Source of the DNA: an uncultured Rickettsiales bacterium
GTDB taxonomy: Bacteria; Pseudomonadota; Alphaproteobacteria; Rickettsiales; UBA1997
Assembly (NCBI GenBank): GCA_944390875.1
Contig: CALXRO010000047.1
Span: 1-24,033, forward strand
Length of the DNA stretch: 24,033 nucleotides
Direction: 5' to 3'
The notes under the pieces are model-generated. The model worked only from the letters and a program-made list of their open reading frames with translations. It made no database searches and was not told the origin of the DNA. Within the stretch, counting starts at the first letter, position 1. Every line of letters begins with the position of its first letter. This document shows positions 22,649-24,033 of the stretch, piece after piece. The position numbers and the translations under genes are program-made.

Positions 22649-23818
22649 ATGCTAAAAGTATCAGTTATAGTACCAATATGGAATGTAGAAAAATATTTAC
22701 CTAAATGTTTAGATAGTTTAATAAATCAAACATTAAAAGATATAGAGATAATATGTATTAATGATGGTTCTCCAGATAATTGTTTAAATATTTTAAAGGA
22801 ATATGAGGCTAAAGATAATAGGATAATTATAATAGATCAGAAGAATCATGGACAAGGACACGCCAGAAATAGCGGTTTAAAAATAGCTAAAGGCGAATAT
22901 ATAATGTTTTGTGATCCTGATGACTATTATGAGTTATCTATGTGTGAAGAAATGTATAATACTATTGTAGATAATGATTGCGATATTGTTATATGTAAAA
23001 TTAATTCTATATATTTTGCAAATTTTGATAGAAAAGAAGCAGATGAAAATTGGTACAATAAATTTAAATTTAATGGTAAACAAAATATAAATGATAATGT
23101 TATAATGTATACAATAGAATCACCTGTTGTTAAAATTTACAAAAATTCAATAATAACTAACTTTAATATCAGATTTCCAAATGGAATATTATATGAGGAT
23201 AACGCATTTTACTATAATTATATGGCTTTTGCAAAAAATATATTCTATTTGGATAAACGATTATATAATCGTGTAAGACACTATGGTTCAATTATGAATA
23301 GAACATTTTCTGGGAATCTTTTTAAACCAAATGATTATATTAAGAATGTTAAATACATTTTTGATTTTTATGAAAAAAATAATTTATCAGAGACAAAAAA
23401 TAATTTACTTTTAATGATATTTTTCAGATTTTTTAATATTTCTTATAGAAGAGCAAAAATATATAACCTTATTGAGTTATTTAATATATCGAACAAACTA
23501 CTTAAAAAAATAGAAATAGACCAAAATAGCATAGATAAAAATAAAGCTAAGATTATAGATTTAATAATAAGAAAAAAATATATTTCTCTGTACAAATATT
23601 TGAGAAGCCATATAGAATACCAAACTAAATATAATTTAAAATTATTTGATATGATATCTTTATTTAAGATAATGGAATGTGATAGTATAAAAAATTCAAT
23701 AACAAAAAGAAAAATTTACATATTACATATTCCAATCTTAAAAATTATTGAAAAAAACAATAAAACTTATATTAAATTATTTAATTTTATACCTTTATTT
23801 AAAATAAAAAAATGTTAA
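22649..23818 (+). CDS. Family 2 glycosyltransferase, array unit 4 (mosaic)
   Basis: This is a 389-residue family-2 glycosyltransferase. Residues 1 to about 110 are nearly identical to units 1 and 3, including 'INDGSPDN' and the 'NHGQGHARNSG' loop. The metal site reads 'DPDD' (89-92) instead of 'DSDD', keeping both outer aspartates. From about residue 111 to 325 the sequence is different from units 1 and 3, with its own 'NGILYEDNAFYYNYMA' acid pair, which implies a different acceptor. The C-terminal module is again shared: 'YNLKLFDMISLFKIMECDS' resembles unit 2, and the final 'IIEKNNKTYIKLFNFIPLFKI' matches unit 3. The gene is therefore a mosaic of the others. The stop is followed by the array spacer (AAGAGTTAATTAT) without an ATG directly after it. 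Confidence 0.9.
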   Translation: MLKVSVIVPIWNVEKYLPKCLDSLINQTLKDIEIICINDGSPDNCLNILKEYEAKDNRIIIIDQKNHGQGHARNSGLKIAKGEYIMFCDPDDYYELSMCEEMYNTIVDNDCDIVICKINSIYFANFDRKEADENWYNKFKFNGKQNINDNVIMYTIESPVVKIYKNSIITNFNIRFPNGILYEDNAFYYNYMAFAKNIFYLDKRLYNRVRHYGSIMNRTFSGNLFKPNDYIKNVKYIFDFYEKNNLSETKNNLLLMIFFRFFNISYRRAKIYNLIELFNISNKLLKKIEIDQNSIDKNKAKIIDLIIRKKYISLYKYLRSHIEYQTKYNLKLFDMISLFKIMECDSIKNSITKRKIYILHIPILKIIEKNNKTYIKLFNFIPLFKIKKC

Positions 23819-23858
23819 GAGTTAATTATTAAAATGTGTTTATTTAGTATAAAATATT

Positions 23859-24033
23859 ATGGAAACAAAAAGTAGGATAGCAATAATTTTTGCTGGAGGA
23901 TATGGTGTAAGGTTTGGTAATGATAATAATTTACCAAAACAGTTTGTATTAATTAATAACATACCTATTTTAATACATACACTAAAGATATTTGATAATC
24001 ACAAGGAAATAGACCAAATATACTTAGTCATGT
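23859..24033 (+). CDS. IspD/TarI-family cytidylyltransferase, truncated by window end
   Basis: The first 58 codons of a nucleotidyltransferase are present. 'IAIIFAGGYGVRFG' (7-20) is the CTP-binding glycine-rich loop. 'LPKQFVLINNIPILIHTLKIFDNH' follows and is the pattern of IspD (2-C-methyl-D-erythritol 4-phosphate cytidylyltransferase) and of TarI-like ribitol-5-phosphate cytidylyltransferases. The start ATG (23859-23861) lies about 40 nt after unit 4. Its place directly after glycosyltransferases favours a CDP-alditol role in surface-glycan synthesis over isoprenoid synthesis. The visible part cannot separate the two. The 3' end is outside the window. Confidence 0.82.
   Translation, partial: METKSRIAIIFAGGYGVRFGNDNNLPKQFVLINNIPILIHTLKIFDNHKEIDQIYLVM

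Noticed and set aside
19317..23818. CRISPR-like or mobile-element interpretation of the repeats
   Set aside because: The repeats are coding segments of glycosyltransferases with no transposase, integrase or short spaced array.

Overview
The window is extremely AT-rich (about a quarter G+C by eye). It looks like a chromosomal segment of a host-associated alphaproteobacterium, most plausibly Rickettsiales or a related intracellular lineage. The grounds are VirB8/VirB9-type secretion genes, the alphaproteobacterial regulator DUF1013/TrcR, LpxI (the alphaproteobacterial route for UDP-diacylglucosamine hydrolysis), an orphan gene-transfer-agent tail gene (DUF2460), and household genes scattered out of their usual operons. 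The genus cannot be named from the sequence.

Layout. Positions 1-2785 (+): a terminator-like hairpin, virB8-virB9 of a type IV secretion system, and exonuclease III. Positions 2804-5705 (-): a small secreted protein with a strong Shine-Dalgarno, a 0.5-kb AT-rich gap, tRNA-Pro(TGG), rpmH, lpxI and lpxA. Positions 5979-6578 (+): an Imm11/DUF1629-like protein as an isolated unit with its own near-consensus promoter and terminator. Next come lepB (-) and, divergent from it, a protein with an N-terminal signal/anchor segment and a eukaryote-type R2R3 Myb domain, driven by an exact consensus TTGACA-N17-TATAAT promoter. Positions 8705-9955 (+): DUF1013/TrcR and rplY. Positions 10052-14845: an EamA transporter, a DUF374 acyltransferase-like gene, and the minus-strand block dac-lpxK-lpxL-like. 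Positions 14908-19162: yidC, a second small secreted protein with a strong Shine-Dalgarno, the orphan DUF2460 gene, rimM, secG and bamE. Positions 19317-24033 (+): a glycosyltransferase array ending in a truncated IspD/TarI-type cytidylyltransferase.

How the genes work together. Much of the window serves the cell envelope. It holds lipid A synthesis and acylation (lpxA, lpxI, lpxK, lpxL-like), peptidoglycan trimming (dac), protein export and membrane insertion (secG, lepB, yidC), outer-membrane assembly (bamE), and probable surface-glycan synthesis (the glycosyltransferase array plus the cytidylyltransferase).

The two most interesting accessory elements are the exported-looking Myb-domain protein, a candidate host-nucleus-directed effector, and the glycosyltransferase array. 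The array consists of four tandem units sharing a near-identical C-terminal module and spacer. Three share the N-terminal catalytic part, and one is split by a single-base frameshift. This is a likely substrate for recombinational variation of a surface glycan.
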